Shown: one piece after another, positions 54,092-63,734 of the stretch
Numbering within the stretch: the stretch's first letter is position 1
Layout of the letters: each line of letters opens with the position of its first letter
Source: Virgibacillus proomii
Lineage (GTDB): Bacteria; Bacillota; Bacilli; Bacillales; Amphibacillaceae
Assembly: GCF_900162615.1 (NCBI RefSeq)
Contig: NZ_FUFN01000010.1
Location: 2,324,519 to 2,388,518 of the forward strand
DNA: 64,000 nucleotides
Reading direction: 5' to 3'
Notes under the pieces: model-generated
The model's database searches: none
Told to the model about the DNA's origin: nothing
The model's input: only the letters and a program-made list of their open reading frames with translations
Made by a program: the position numbers and the translations under genes

Positions 54092-55369
54092 TTATGCACT
54101 TTCTTTTGGATGTTTTTCAATACCCTCGGTTACTGTTCCATCGCGATATACAAGTGTTGGCGTACCATTGTTCTCTACCGTTTTTTTCGTAATAATACAT
54201 TTTTCTATATCTTCTCTAGAAGGTAGTTCAAACATAACATCAAGCATGATCCCTTCAATAATAGAACGAAGTCCCCGTGCACCTGTCTTACGTTCAATAG
54301 CTTTTGCAGCAATTTCTTTAAGTGCATCTTCTTCAAACTCTAATTCAACATTATCCATCAGGAACAACTTTTGATATTGCTTTACAAGCGCATTCTTCGG
54401 TTTTGTCAAAATTTGTACAAGCGCTTCTTCATCCAATGGAGTCAGGCTGCCAATTACTGGAATTCTCCCTATAAATTCCGGGATAAGACCATAGCGTAAA
54501 AGGTCTTCAGGTAACACCTTTTCTAATAGCTCTCCCATGTCTAGATCTTGTTGTTTTTCATGAGAACCAAAGCCAATTACCTTTTTACCAAGACGGCGTT
54601 TAATTACCTGGTCAATACCGTCAAATGCTCCCCCCACAATAAATAAAATATTTGTGGTATCGATTTGAATAAATTCTTGATGTGGGTGCTTTCTTCCCCC
54701 TTGTGGAGGAACACTTGCTACTGTACCTTCCAAAATTTTCAATAATGCTTGTTGTACGCCCTCACCCGAAACATCTCTAGTGATCGACGGATTTTCAGAT
54801 TTTCGGGCAACTTTATCAATTTCATCGATGTAAATAATTCCTTTCTCGGCTTTTTCCACATCATAGTCCGCTGCTTGAATAAGTTTAAGCAAAATATTTT
54901 CCACATCTTCACCAACGTATCCCGCTTCCGTTAGGGAAGTTGCATCAGCCATCGCAAAAGGGACATTGATAATTCGAGCTAGTGTTTGTGCGAGCAACGT
55001 TTTTCCGCTACCTGTAGGTCCAATCATGGCAATGTTACTTTTGGATAGTTCCACATCATCCGTACTGTTCTTTGGTGAGTTAATCCGCTTATAATGATTA
55101 TAAACAGCTACAGATAGATTTTTCTTTGCTTTATCTTGACCAATTACGTAATCGTCTAAGATAGCACAGATTTCCCGTGGTTTTGGTATCTCTTTTAGCT
55201 CTGTTTCTTCTTCTGTTCCAAGTTCTTCTTCTACTATTTCAGTACATAATTCAATACATTCATCGCATATATAAACGCCTGGTCCAGCCACCAGCTTACG
55301 GACTTGGTCCTGGCCTTTACCACAGAACGAACATTTTAATTGTCCTTTTTCTTCGTTAAACTTAAACAT
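54092..55369 (-). CDS. clpX: ClpX, ATPase subunit of the ClpXP protease
   Basis: Unfolds substrates and feeds ClpP. 425 residues. N-terminal zinc finger with Cys13, Cys16, Cys35 and Cys38; Walker A IGPTGSGKTLLAQTLA near residue 117; Walker B IIYIDEIDKVA near 180; the ClpP-contacting IGF loop as KKVIGFGSHE near 270; pore motif GYVGEDVENIL. Followed by its own terminator. Confidence 0.98.
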   Translation of the reverse strand: MFKFNEEKGQLKCSFCGKGQDQVRKLVAGPGVYICDECIELCTEIVEEELGTEEETELKEIPKPREICAILDDYVIGQDKAKKNLSVAVYNHYKRINSPKNSTDDVELSKSNIAMIGPTGSGKTLLAQTLARIINVPFAMADATSLTEAGYVGEDVENILLKLIQAADYDVEKAEKGIIYIDEIDKVARKSENPSITRDVSGEGVQQALLKILEGTVASVPPQGGRKHPHQEFIQIDTTNILFIVGGAFDGIDQVIKRRLGKKVIGFGSHEKQQDLDMGELLEKVLPEDLLRYGLIPEFIGRIPVIGSLTPLDEEALVQILTKPKNALVKQYQKLFLMDNVELEFEEDALKEIAAKAIERKTGARGLRSIIEGIMLDVMFELPSREDIEKCIITKKTVENNGTPTLVYRDGTVTEGIEKHPKESA

Positions 55370-55847
55370 CCATTTTCACCCCTAAAAGTTTAAATCTCTT
55401 ATCATTCATTTGCTTCTCAGGTTTCAACTTTATAGTCATCATATCAGATCGAATTTAAAATACAAAATAATAAACCTTTTTTTGCATTTAATCTAAGTAA
55501 AATGACTAAACAATTACTAATACTTCCTCTTTTAATTACCACCATCTAATTTGCCAATAAGATACCCAGAAAATAAGTATACAACGTCAGGCTTTATTTA
55601 TCCATTTTTAAGTGTACTCGTAATACTATATGTTAAAAACATAATTTAAGTCTATGGAAAAATACGGTTGGGTTACAAATTAGCGAGAGAACCCACTATA
55701 TGTAATTGTTTACAAGGCTTGTCTAGCTTTCAACTGGTTAAACTTGCTAACGTTTTTCCAGGATAAAATTCATCTCAGAGCAAAAACGAGGCTTACCAAT
55801 CACTCACTCGATTTTCATATTTCACAAAAACAATCCAGATACGGAAA
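55370..55847. other. clpX-tig intergenic region
   Basis: A possible clpX promoter lies at 55438-55465 (minus: TTGTAT, 16 bases, TATGAT). The rest, about 380 bases, holds no gene, RNA or repeat that I can recognise. Confidence 0.45.
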
Positions 55848-55875
55848 AACAAGGTGTGGTCACACACCTTGTTTT
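55848..55875 (-). terminator. Terminator after tig
   Basis: AACAAGGTGTG and CACACCTTGTT form a perfect stem with a short loop, followed by TTTTTCC on the minus strand. Confidence 0.8.
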
Positions 55876-55919
55876 AATCGTTGCCTGATTATCTATGCTC
55901 TATACCTCATTTGAAAACA

Positions 55920-57206
55920 TTAAACAGCTTTGCTTTGTTCAACTAAGAAATCAATTGCTTTTCTTTTCCTCAAATCTTTTTTGATGGCATCTGTATTTGC
56001 ACCAAGCATTTTGCGGATCTGCTCCTTATCTGTGCCGTACATTTCCGCCATTTTATCAAGTTCTTTTTCCACATCTTCATCAGATGCTTCCAGACCCTCT
56101 GCTTCTACAATTGCATCTAGAGTAAGGCTCGTTTTAACACGTTTCTCAGCATCTTCTCTCATCTGTTCTTTTAGCTCATCTTTATCTTGACCAGAGAATT
56201 GAGAATACATTTCTAATGTCATACCTTGCATTTGCAGACGCTGTTCGAATTCTTGTACCATTTGATCAAGTTCATTTTCTATCATTACTTCAGGAATATC
56301 TACTTCAGCATTTTCACTTGCTTTTTCGATTAATGTTTCCCGCTTTTTATTTTTAGCATTTTGTTTTCTTTGCTCTAGCAATTGCTCTTTTGTTTTATTT
56401 TTTAGTTCCTCAAGTGTTTCCACTTCATCATCTATATCTTTTGCAAACTCATCATCAAGTTCTGGTAATTCTTTAGATTTAACTTCATGAATGTTAACCT
56501 TAAATGTAGCATCTTTACTTGCAAATTCTTTTGCATGGTAATCTTCTGGGAAGGTAACATTTATTTCTAGTTCTTCGCCCGATTTCTTACCAATTAATTG
56601 GTCTTCAAAACCAGGAATAAACTGTCCAGATCCAATTTCTAAAGAATGGTTCTCTGCTTTTCCACCTTCAAAAGGTTCTCCATCAATAAAGCCCTCGAAA
56701 TCAATAACCGCCGTGTCGCCTTCTTCAATTTCCCCTTCTTCTTTAATCACTAATTCTGCATGGCGTTCACGTTGATGTTCAAGATCATGCATTACATCTT
56801 CATCGGTTACTTCTACTTCTTCGTTCTCTACTTCTAATCCTTTATATTCTCCAAGTCTTACTTCAGGCTTTACCATTACTTTAGCAGTAAAAATTAACGG
56901 TTTTCCTTTTTCAATTTGATCGATATCGATTTCCGGCTGATCTATCGGCTCAATATCAGCTTCTTCTACTGCTTTCATATAGGCAGTAGGTAATACAAAA
57001 TCAACTGCATCTTGATAGAGTGCTTCTACTCCAAAACGCTTTTCAAACAATCCGCGTGGTATCTTTCCTTTACGGAATCCAGGGATTTGTACATCCTTAA
57101 CAACTTTTTTAAATGCTTTGTCTAATGCCTTATTAAATTCTTCGGCACTTACCTGAAATGTAAGTACCCCCTCATTTCCTTCTTGTTTTTCCCAATTGAC
57201 TGACAT
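55920..57206 (-). CDS. tig: Trigger factor
   Basis: Ribosome-bound chaperone with peptidyl-prolyl isomerase activity. About 428 residues. The ribosome-binding domain has PGFRKGKIPRGLFEKRFG near residue 36; the FKBP-type domain (about 150-245) has GDTAVIDFEGFIDGEPFEGGKAEN; a helical C-terminal domain follows. The ATG at 57206 follows GGAGGG; the longer frame (57239) has no site. Confidence 0.97.
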   Translation of the reverse strand: MSVNWEKQEGNEGVLTFQVSAEEFNKALDKAFKKVVKDVQIPGFRKGKIPRGLFEKRFGVEALYQDAVDFVLPTAYMKAVEEADIEPIDQPEIDIDQIEKGKPLIFTAKVMVKPEVRLGEYKGLEVENEEVEVTDEDVMHDLEHQRERHAELVIKEEGEIEEGDTAVIDFEGFIDGEPFEGGKAENHSLEIGSGQFIPGFEDQLIGKKSGEELEINVTFPEDYHAKEFASKDATFKVNIHEVKSKELPELDDEFAKDIDDEVETLEELKNKTKEQLLEQRKQNAKNKKRETLIEKASENAEVDIPEVMIENELDQMVQEFEQRLQMQGMTLEMYSQFSGQDKDELKEQMREDAEKRVKTSLTLDAIVEAEGLEASDEDVEKELDKMAEMYGTDKEQIRKMLGANTDAIKKDLRKRKAIDFLVEQSKAV

Positions 57207-57286
57207 ATAATTCCCTCCAAAATCTATTGTGTCCTTCATTTTTCACACGTTCAATTGCATTAATGATCAAAATTTACAACCATTTT

Positions 57287-57314
57287 ATTATAACATAATT
57301 GCTATGCCTTTCAA
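57287..57314 (-). promoter_or_regulatory. Sigma-A promoter of tig
   Basis: TTGAAA at 57314-57309 and TATAAT at 57292-57287, 16-base spacer. Confidence 0.6.
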
Positions 57315-57330
57315 GCATTTTCGATTCATT

Positions 57331-58308
57331 CTAGCTTTCTTCAATCACACTGGAATACAGCGTTTCACACTGTTCAATTTCCTCTATGTAATCATTTATA
57401 TTCTGCTGTTCTTTACCAAGCCTATCATGAATATTTAAATACTTAGTGCCAATGGCTTTTAAAGCTGTGGCAATACTTTCTGCTTCCTTATTGGCTGGTA
57501 ATATCGGAAACCTAACATAAATATAATGATATAACAACTGCTTCAACAGCTCATGCAAGGTAGGATTTTTTTGTTCTAAATCACTAATAAGTAACAATAT
57601 TTCCCTTGCAAGTGCATGATTATGTATATCACCAATAGCTTGTGGTTTCAGTTGAATATTTTTTCCCCATTTATGTATTTCTACAGTTTCTTCATATTCA
57701 ATGTCCTGAAGCCAAACGATAATAGCTGTTTTAATTACCGGATGTATATTATCTGCTGCCAAGAGAGCCAGTACATTTCTAGTAGGCTCACTTTTTGTTC
57801 TTCTTAATTCCTCTATCAAGCGCCACTGCTTTTGATAATCTTTAGCGGCAATCGCTTGTTCCAGATCATCTAAGTATGCTGTAGTGTGTTCGACAACGAC
57901 ATCAGCTTTCATTTTGCTACTCATTTCGTATAACTGATCAAATTGTTCCTTTAACACTGCTGGCAATTCTTGTTTTTCAAATTCTTCTTCGACCTGTTCC
58001 ATCAGCAAATCATATTGGTTTGTTTGAAATAGAACTGTTAAATAAATATGTAAATAATGATAATAATATTTATCTTTTTGCTGCAGTACGTCTTCACATA
58101 TTTCTTGAGCTTCTTTATACCGACCCAATTCAATTAAACAAATAAGCTTGCCGCTAATAATCTCATAGCTATTTACCTGATAGCTTAATAATTTATTTAA
58201 TTTTTCAAGCGCTTCCTCGAACCTTCTTGCTTTAAGTGCTGCTAAGCTTTCTTCCTCTAAAACGTTGCGCCATTTCGGAAAAAGAATTACATTTTCCGGT
58301 TGCTGCAT
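57331..58308 (-). CDS. ysoA: YsoA-like tetratricopeptide protein
   Basis: About 325 residues, mostly alpha-helical, with TPR-like helix pairs at the N-terminus (LAALKARRFEEALEKLNKLLSY, CLIELGRYKEAQEICEDVLQ). B. subtilis YsoA has this size, starts similarly (ENVILFPKW) and lies just upstream of tig. Function unknown. The ATG at 58308 follows AAGGAGG. Confidence 0.85.
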   Translation of the reverse strand: MQQPENVILFPKWRNVLEEESLAALKARRFEEALEKLNKLLSYQVNSYEIISGKLICLIELGRYKEAQEICEDVLQQKDKYYYHYLHIYLTVLFQTNQYDLLMEQVEEEFEKQELPAVLKEQFDQLYEMSSKMKADVVVEHTTAYLDDLEQAIAAKDYQKQWRLIEELRRTKSEPTRNVLALLAADNIHPVIKTAIIVWLQDIEYEETVEIHKWGKNIQLKPQAIGDIHNHALAREILLLISDLEQKNPTLHELLKQLLYHYIYVRFPILPANKEAESIATALKAIGTKYLNIHDRLGKEQQNINDYIEEIEQCETLYSSVIEES

Positions 58309-59447
58309 ACTGTCCCTCCTTTCTATATTTATCATAACAGAATTTTAACTACTACGTACTAAATATTCTTTCCCTAAGCAAAGAAATTCGAAACCTTAAT
58401 TCGATAATTTTTGAACCAATTTGGCTTAAAGTGCATATTCAAATGGAGTTAAAAGATCTGAGAAATTCACACATTTCGACAAGTAGAAGGTATACATTTA
58501 ATAACATAACGGTAGATAATTAAGCAAATAACAAAAACGCAATCGCTCCAGAGATCTTCTAACGGATTAAGTTGAAACATCATCAAAGAGTGTTTTTTAG
58601 ATCAAAGCCTAAGATCGGGGACGTTTTAAAAAATCATTATGTGTCGAATCTCGAAGCCTCCCTTGTCCGTGAAAAACATGCTGTACGCTGCCGATGCTTC
58701 TCCGTCCTTAAAAAACTGGGAAGTATGCTGTCGTACCAACTCTGTCCTTGAAAAATCGCGATGCCTATTCGAGAAGTCTTACTTGTCCTGTCGACCTAAA
58801 ATAATCGGGGATGAGGAACCATTTCTCTCGCAATATCGTCGATCTAATATAAGATGTTTAAAGAAGGAGAAATACCAATCCTTACATAGGGAGTTTAACT
58901 TGCCACTCATGTCGTCTTATTTTCAGCTTAAAAATTTGATAATCTTTTGTACAAAGAAATTCTTTTCATCCTTCATTTATTAATACGTTTGCACTTGCTA
59001 GATAGATTCAAAAAAATCACAACTAATAAATAGAATGATATAATATATTTTATCATTTACAGTATAAACGAAAAACATTTGCTCTTCGTTAGTAAAATGG
59101 CTTATCCCTAACTGTTACAAAGGTTTTTTAATTACTCTAATACGTATAAGTGTGGGTTCAAAAAAGGTCGAGGTCAGCTAAGATCGCAGGTATCATTGAA
59201 AGATCGCAAAGTGTCGCTGCGATGTTTTCCTCCGTGAGGTATCCTGTCGAAGCTTTTCTAGGTTTTGTGAGCATGAAAATGTGCTTTTAGCATGGGGTGC
59301 TAAGAACAAGAAAGGAAAAAAGATAATGTGTTATAGGTAAGCTTTTTTCAATATCCACCTATACAGTTAACCTACTCTAATTTTTATACTTCTTACGTGT
59401 AATCAACCATTTAAATTATTTAGGAGGCAGGAAAGGAGAGAGAACGG
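58309..59447. other. Long gene-free region with degenerate repeats
   Basis: 58640-58800 holds diverged units of the type CGAAGCCTCCCTTGTCCGTG and CTGTCCTTGAAAAATCGCGATG, resembling the 60-bp array. 58800-58905 has AATCGGGGATGAGG ... TTTCTCTC ... AGATGTTTAAAG ... CCTTACATAGGG, a B-type hairpin remnant like the one at 18836. 59160-59300 has weaker traces. Open frames here lack ribosome sites. Confidence 0.55.
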
Positions 59448-60050
59448 ATGCAAGAACAAATGGAGCGTATTTATCAACTAATTAAACTAAGTGAAAAGCT
59501 TAAGATGGAATTGCGACACAGCTGGTTATCCAATGGACGACAGGAAAGTGTAGCAGAACACACATGGCGACTATCCCTAATGGCGATTGTATTACAACCT
59601 TATTTAGAAAAAGACATACATATGGAAAAACTATTAAAAATGCTCATCATTCATGATTTAGTAGAAGCAGAGGCAAAGGATATTCCGGCCTTCGAAACGC
59701 TACATAACGAAGCACTCCGTTTACAAAAACAACAAAATGAACGCAAAGCCATAGAAAATATAAGAAGCATGCTACAGGATAAAGCTGGTGAGGAAATCTA
59801 TCAGCTTTGGCTTGAGTTTGAAACGAAAGAGACATATGAGGCGAAAGTTGCTAATGCTTTAGATAAACTTGAAGTTCAAATTCAACATCTAGAAGCGGAT
59901 ATTCGTACATGGAAAGATATAGAATATGAAATGTGTTTTATGCTTGAAAAGCACACTAGTTTTAGCCCTATATTAAGCGAATTAAAAAGCCTTATCGAAC
60001 AAGAAGCCAGAGAGAAAATATCGCAAGCAAAAGGACAGTATTTAACATAG
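59448..60050 (+). CDS. HD-domain phosphohydrolase (YfbR/HDDC2-like)
   Basis: 200 residues. The HD metal site is complete: His38 in SVAEHTWRLSL, His69-Asp70 in IIHDLVEAEAKDIP with Glu73, and an Asp in ANALDKLEVQIQH near residue 138. The pattern is that of the 5'-deoxynucleotidase YfbR/HDDC2 group, so a nucleotide-monophosphate substrate is likely. AAGGAG precedes the ATG. Single-gene unit with its own terminator. Confidence 0.85.
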   Translation: MQEQMERIYQLIKLSEKLKMELRHSWLSNGRQESVAEHTWRLSLMAIVLQPYLEKDIHMEKLLKMLIIHDLVEAEAKDIPAFETLHNEALRLQKQQNERKAIENIRSMLQDKAGEEIYQLWLEFETKETYEAKVANALDKLEVQIQHLEADIRTWKDIEYEMCFMLEKHTSFSPILSELKSLIEQEAREKISQAKGQYLT

Positions 60051-60060
60051 GTCTTATGTT

Positions 60061-60186
60061 TAGATGGAAAATAGTCACTATAAGCAACTATATTAATGAA
60101 GTTTTTATGTTAATGCTAACTCTGATGAAATAGAAAGACATCTAAAACAACGTTGGTACAAGGGAAAATTTACTTTAACTTGTTAG
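60061..60186 (+). other. Coding-like but frame-broken stretch
   Basis: One frame gives MENSHYKQLY then stop; another gives YVNANSDEIERHLKQRWYKGKFTLTC then stop at 60186. Two one-base changes would join them into one small protein. Too short to judge. Confidence 0.2.
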
Positions 60187-60197
60187 AAAGTCATTGT

Positions 60198-60245
60198 AAC
60201 CCAATTTTCCAGAAATCGTTATCCTGGAAAATTGGGTTCTTTTTC
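60198..60245 (+). terminator. Terminator after the HD-domain gene
   Basis: AACCCAATTTTCCAG and CTGGAAAATTGGGTT form a perfect 15-bp stem followed by CTTTTTCT. Confidence 0.85.
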
Positions 60246-60291
60246 TATTGGATACTATAGGTAGCACGTTTTATCCTACTAATTGCCCCTC

Positions 60292-60477
60292 CTAATTAAT
60301 ATCTTGTGTTTTCATTTTATTCAATTCTTTTCTACTGCGTTCTTGTGTCTCTTTTTTCGCTTTTTGTGTTTGTTCTGCCAAAAAAAGTAATCCGATAATC
60401 GTAAGAATCAATGTAGCAATAAAATGTTCCATTTCCCCATGCACATTACTGCATCGCTGAAAGTACCAGTTTCCCAT
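60292..60477 (-). CDS. Hypothetical small membrane protein
   Basis: Frame of at most 61 residues; the convincing part begins MEHFIATLILTIIGLLFL at 60432, one membrane helix, then a basic tail (QTQKAKKETQERSRKEL). It follows a decayed DUF2089 gene on the same strand and may share its decay. Ribosome site poor. Function unknown. Confidence 0.35.
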   Translation of the reverse strand: MGNWYFQRCSNVHGEMEHFIATLILTIIGLLFLAEQTQKAKKETQERSRKELNKMKTQDIN

Positions 60478-60488
60478 ACTATTACGTC

Positions 60489-60814
60489 TTAAGGAAAGGA
60501 AACATTACAGTTACCAGCGCAAATAAACACAAGATCAATTTTATTCATTATATTTCTTTCTTCTTTATAATTTTCTATAATCTGTTTTGCGTCTTCGATC
60601 CGAATATGATTACCCATTAATAACTGCTTAATAAACTTAATAAAGGCTTCCTGATCCGCTGTTTCTGTTACTTTAATTTTTTCAATTCATCGATCCAATC
60701 TAATTCTTAAGTTGGATAGGATAGTTTTAAGAAGCCATTTAAAACAAACTTCTTAATACATTCAAGGTCTTCACTTTCTAGTTCTGCTATCCAATCCGGT
60801 AAGTCTTTCATCAT
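60489..60814 (-). pseudogene. Decayed DUF2089-family gene
   Basis: From an ATG at 60814 the frame reads LPDWIAELESEDLECIKKFV, the DUF2089 hallmark, then GFLKLSYPT and a stop. The family normally has a helix-turn-helix between FV(L) and SYPT, so about ten residues appear deleted. The next frame continues with RIRLDR, a TGA where a leucine codon is expected, then IEKIKVTETADQEAF to ICAGNC before a stop at 60489. At least three lesions are visible. Members are often small regulators next to membrane-protein genes. Confidence 0.7.
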
Positions 60815-61081
60815 CTCTCCACCACCTCTTTTTCTTGAACCACATCATATTTTTTTAAACTAAAATAATATACATTTTATCTACCGAGATATGTTTAAAT
60901 TTTAGTTAACTATTTAGTTACTAGAACCGATAATAATAAAGTAAGACTTTGAAGTACCCGGAATATTCTTTCAATAACGAAATATAACGACCCAGTTTTG
61001 GGCTATGTTTAATCGCACCAATTGGATAAGAAACAAAAAAATCCTTAAACCTTAATCAAGACCATATAAGGAGGCTTATTC

Positions 61082-62461
61082 ATGATAGAAACGATGTCAA
61101 TATCCGATCTTATCAACGGCTACAGAAATAAAGAATTTTCGCCAACCGAGATTACAATGGAACAGCTAAAGAGAATAGATGAGGTCAACAAAACGGTTAA
61201 TGCATTTATTACCGTTTCTCATGAGCAAGCTTTAGCTCAAGCTCGCATTGCTGAAAAAAACTGGCTGAATGGAGTGCAATTAAATGTGCTTCAAGGGGTA
61301 CCGATATCGTTTAAAGATTTAATTTTTACAAAAGGAATAAAAACGACAAGCGGTTCGTACATTTTTAAAGATTTCATCCCAAAGGAGGATGCCTCTATTG
61401 TGAATAAAATCACAAGAGCGAGTGCAATTAATTTAGGGAAAACAAATTTACATGAATTTGCTTTTGGCATCACTTCAAACAATCCATTTTATGGTGCAGT
61501 AAAAAATCCATGGAAACTCGATCACATCCCGGGAGGGTCTAGTGGTGGGTCAGCTGCTGCTGTCGCTGCTGGCTTAGGCTTTGCTTCCATTGGTACTGAT
61601 ACAGGAGGTTCAATCCGCATTCCTGCTTCTGCTTGTGGAATAGTCGGGCTCAAGCCTACTAGACAAAAGATAAAAACAAATGGAGTACAGGGAATATCAT
61701 GGACATTAGACCATGTTGGCCCTATGACACAAAACATCACAGATTTAGCCATTGTTATGTACGGATTAACAGATAGATTGTATCTTGAACATTGTCAAAC
61801 CGATATTAAAGGGATGCGCATCGGTGTTTCTACTAAATATTTTACCGAATATTTAGAGCCAGAAATCCGTACTTCCTATCAAAAAGCCCTCCAAAAACTA
61901 GAAAATCTCGGTGCGATTCTTATGGAAATAGGGCTGCCATCTGTGCAAGAAGCTAGCGACCAAGTATTTCCGATCGCACTAGTTGAAGGAGCATATACAC
62001 ATGAAAAAAATCTTATTGGTAAGTTGAATCAATTCGGCGAAGATGTAAAAACACATCTACAACGAGGTAAAGCCATCCCTGCAGTAAATTATCTAAAAGC
62101 CCTAGATTGGCAAAAGATAGCAACGAGTGAAGTTGACGAAGTTCTCATGGAGGTCGATATTATCGCAACACCTACTTTGCCTGCTAGCCCTAAACCAATT
62201 CATACAGAATCCATTGAAATCGATGGTTTAGAAGAAGATATCTTCACATCTCTAACTAGATTTACTCGCTTATTTAGCTTAACTGGTCATCCCGCATTAT
62301 CGCTTCCTATGGGGTTAACGGATGATGGATTACCAATCGGACTTCAACTTGTAAGTAAATATAACTATGAATCCCTATTAATTCGTGCAGGATTTGCTTT
62401 TGAGCAAGCATATTTACAAGATTTTTACGACAAGCGATCTGCTGTTGCTAAAAGTCTTTAG
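61082..62461 (+). CDS. Amidase-signature hydrolase (GatA-related)
   Basis: 459 residues. The Ser-cisSer-Lys triad is visible: Lys78 in PISFKDL, Ser153 in GGSSGGSAAA, Ser177 in GTDTGGSIRIP. It is not gatA of the GatCAB operon because gatC and gatB are not nearby; a free-standing amidase acting on small amides is likely. AAGGAGG lies before the ATG. It forms an operon with a soluble chemoreceptor gene 15 bases downstream. Confidence 0.9.
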   Translation: MIETMSISDLINGYRNKEFSPTEITMEQLKRIDEVNKTVNAFITVSHEQALAQARIAEKNWLNGVQLNVLQGVPISFKDLIFTKGIKTTSGSYIFKDFIPKEDASIVNKITRASAINLGKTNLHEFAFGITSNNPFYGAVKNPWKLDHIPGGSSGGSAAAVAAGLGFASIGTDTGGSIRIPASACGIVGLKPTRQKIKTNGVQGISWTLDHVGPMTQNITDLAIVMYGLTDRLYLEHCQTDIKGMRIGVSTKYFTEYLEPEIRTSYQKALQKLENLGAILMEIGLPSVQEASDQVFPIALVEGAYTHEKNLIGKLNQFGEDVKTHLQRGKAIPAVNYLKALDWQKIATSEVDEVLMEVDIIATPTLPASPKPIHTESIEIDGLEEDIFTSLTRFTRLFSLTGHPALSLPMGLTDDGLPIGLQLVSKYNYESLLIRAGFAFEQAYLQDFYDKRSAVAKSL

Positions 62462-62476
62462 AATGGAGTAAACAAT

Positions 62477-63328
62477 ATGAAGAATACGGAACAAATTAAT
62501 TCTGCTGTACTGCGTAATGTAGTTGAGACTGCACCATTCATGACAGAGTTGTTACAAAACGAGAATATACTTGTTGGTGTTGTAGATTTAGAAAAATACT
62601 TATATTATGCACCAGGTAAAACACTTGATGCGAAAGTAAATACCGGAGATCCATTTTATGATCATGATTTATTTGGACAAGTAATTCACAACCGAAAACG
62701 CACGATTATTAAAACTCCACCAGAATACGGAGAACCATTTAAAGGTGTTGGCATTCCAATATTCGATAACAGTGAACTGGTAGGCTGTCTAGGTATTGGA
62801 ATCAGTTTAGATCAAGAGTACCAATTCCTTGAAATTATACATTCTTTGGAAGGTCTGTCCGATCATATCCAAGGAAGAGCACATAATATGCTCTCCCAAA
62901 CGGAAGAACTATCAGCAACTGTTCAGGAGATTGCTGCACATTCCGAAAGCGTCAAACAGAATTCCGGGGAAATTAATGAAGTGACTCAATTTATCAATAA
63001 TGTTTCCGAACAATCGAATTTGCTTGGTCTTAATGCAGCGATTGAAGCAGCTAGAGCTGGAGAACAGGGACGCACTTTTTCAGTCGTTGCTAAAGAAATC
63101 CGGAAGATGGCAAAAGACTCTTCTCACGCAACAGATAAAATTAAAACTGTTATTGACGATATTATGCAAAATATTGAACAGACATCTGAACAATTAACAG
63201 ACATAGCCCAAGCCGTTCAAAGCCAAGAAGCCGAAGCCGAGATCTTTTCACAAATGACCGAAGAATTAAATGAGATGACAAATAAATTAAAAACCCATAT
63301 TGAAGTACTAACCAATGAAATTAATTAA
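62477..63328 (+). CDS. Soluble methyl-accepting chemotaxis-type protein (YfmS-like)
   Basis: 283 residues, no membrane segment. The N-terminal part (about 1-115; GVVDLEKYLYYAPGKT, FKGVGIPIFDNSELVGCLGIGIS) looks like a small ligand-binding sensor domain. The C-terminal part (about 125-283) is a chemoreceptor signalling domain with the hairpin tip EQSNLLGLNAAIEAARAGEQG. Domain layout and length resemble B. subtilis YfmS. Pairing with an amidase suggests that it senses a substrate or product of that enzyme; this is inference. Confidence 0.87.
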   Translation: MKNTEQINSAVLRNVVETAPFMTELLQNENILVGVVDLEKYLYYAPGKTLDAKVNTGDPFYDHDLFGQVIHNRKRTIIKTPPEYGEPFKGVGIPIFDNSELVGCLGIGISLDQEYQFLEIIHSLEGLSDHIQGRAHNMLSQTEELSATVQEIAAHSESVKQNSGEINEVTQFINNVSEQSNLLGLNAAIEAARAGEQGRTFSVVAKEIRKMAKDSSHATDKIKTVIDDIMQNIEQTSEQLTDIAQAVQSQEAEAEIFSQMTEELNEMTNKLKTHIEVLTNEIN

Positions 63329-63342
63329 CATATATTTTTTTA

Positions 63343-63382
63343 AAGAGCACTAAAGCTTAATTTAAGCTTTAGTGCTCTTTTC
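63343..63382 (+). terminator. Terminator after the amidase-receptor operon
   Basis: AAGAGCACTAAAGCTTAA and TTAAGCTTTAGTGCTCTT form an 18-bp stem with a one-base loop, then TTCG. The stem is long; the T tract is short. Confidence 0.75.
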
Positions 63383-63445
63383 GATTGCGTATCTATTTTC
63401 ACATTTTTACTAAAATAACAAATATAATTATTCTACCGGTAAGTG

Positions 63446-63474
63446 TTGACAAATCTGATGTAAGTTTATATAAT
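63446..63474 (+). promoter_or_regulatory. Strong sigma-A promoter of the tRNA pair
   Basis: TTGACA (63446-63451), 17 bases, TATAAT (63469-63474): both boxes are perfect consensus, about 50 bases before the first tRNA. Confidence 0.9.
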
Positions 63475-63525
63475 GATTCTTGTCGGTAAAAAACGGCAGT
63501 CATTCAAACTTAATACTATTTCAAT

Positions 63526-63599
63526 GCGGGTGTAGTTTAATGGTAAAACCTCAGCCTTCCAAGCTGATGACGAGGGTTCGATTCCCTTCACCCGCTCCA
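63526..63599 (+). tRNA. tRNA-Gly (anticodon UCC)
   Basis: Acceptor GCGGGTG pairs with CACCCGC; anticodon stem TCAGC/GCTGA around CTTCCAA; T arm with GGTTCGATTCC. The terminal CCA is encoded. Confidence 0.96.
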
Positions 63600-63609
63600 T
63601 ATATTATTT

Positions 63610-63683
63610 GTCCCAGTAGCTCAGCTGGATAGAGCAACAGCCTTCTAAGCTGTGGGTCGGGAGTTCGAATCTCTCCTGGGACG
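63610..63683 (+). tRNA. tRNA-Arg (anticodon UCU)
   Basis: Acceptor GTCCCAG pairs with CTGGGAC; anticodon stem ACAGC/GCTGT around CTTCTAA; T arm GTTCGAAT. No CCA is encoded, so it must be added by CCA-adding enzyme, unlike the neighbouring tRNA-Gly. Confidence 0.95.
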
Positions 63684-63691
63684 TATTGAGG

Positions 63692-63730
63692 AACCCTTGT
63701 GAGCACTATGTTTACAAGGGTTTTTATTTT
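63692..63730 (+). terminator. Terminator of the tRNA operon
   Basis: AACCCTTGT pairs with ACAAGGGTT, followed by TTTATTTT. Confidence 0.85.
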
Positions 63731-63734
63731 GTTA

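Noticed and set aside
58639..58983. 114-codon plus-strand frame after ysoA
   Set aside because: It reads through degenerate tandem repeat units, with no ribosome site.
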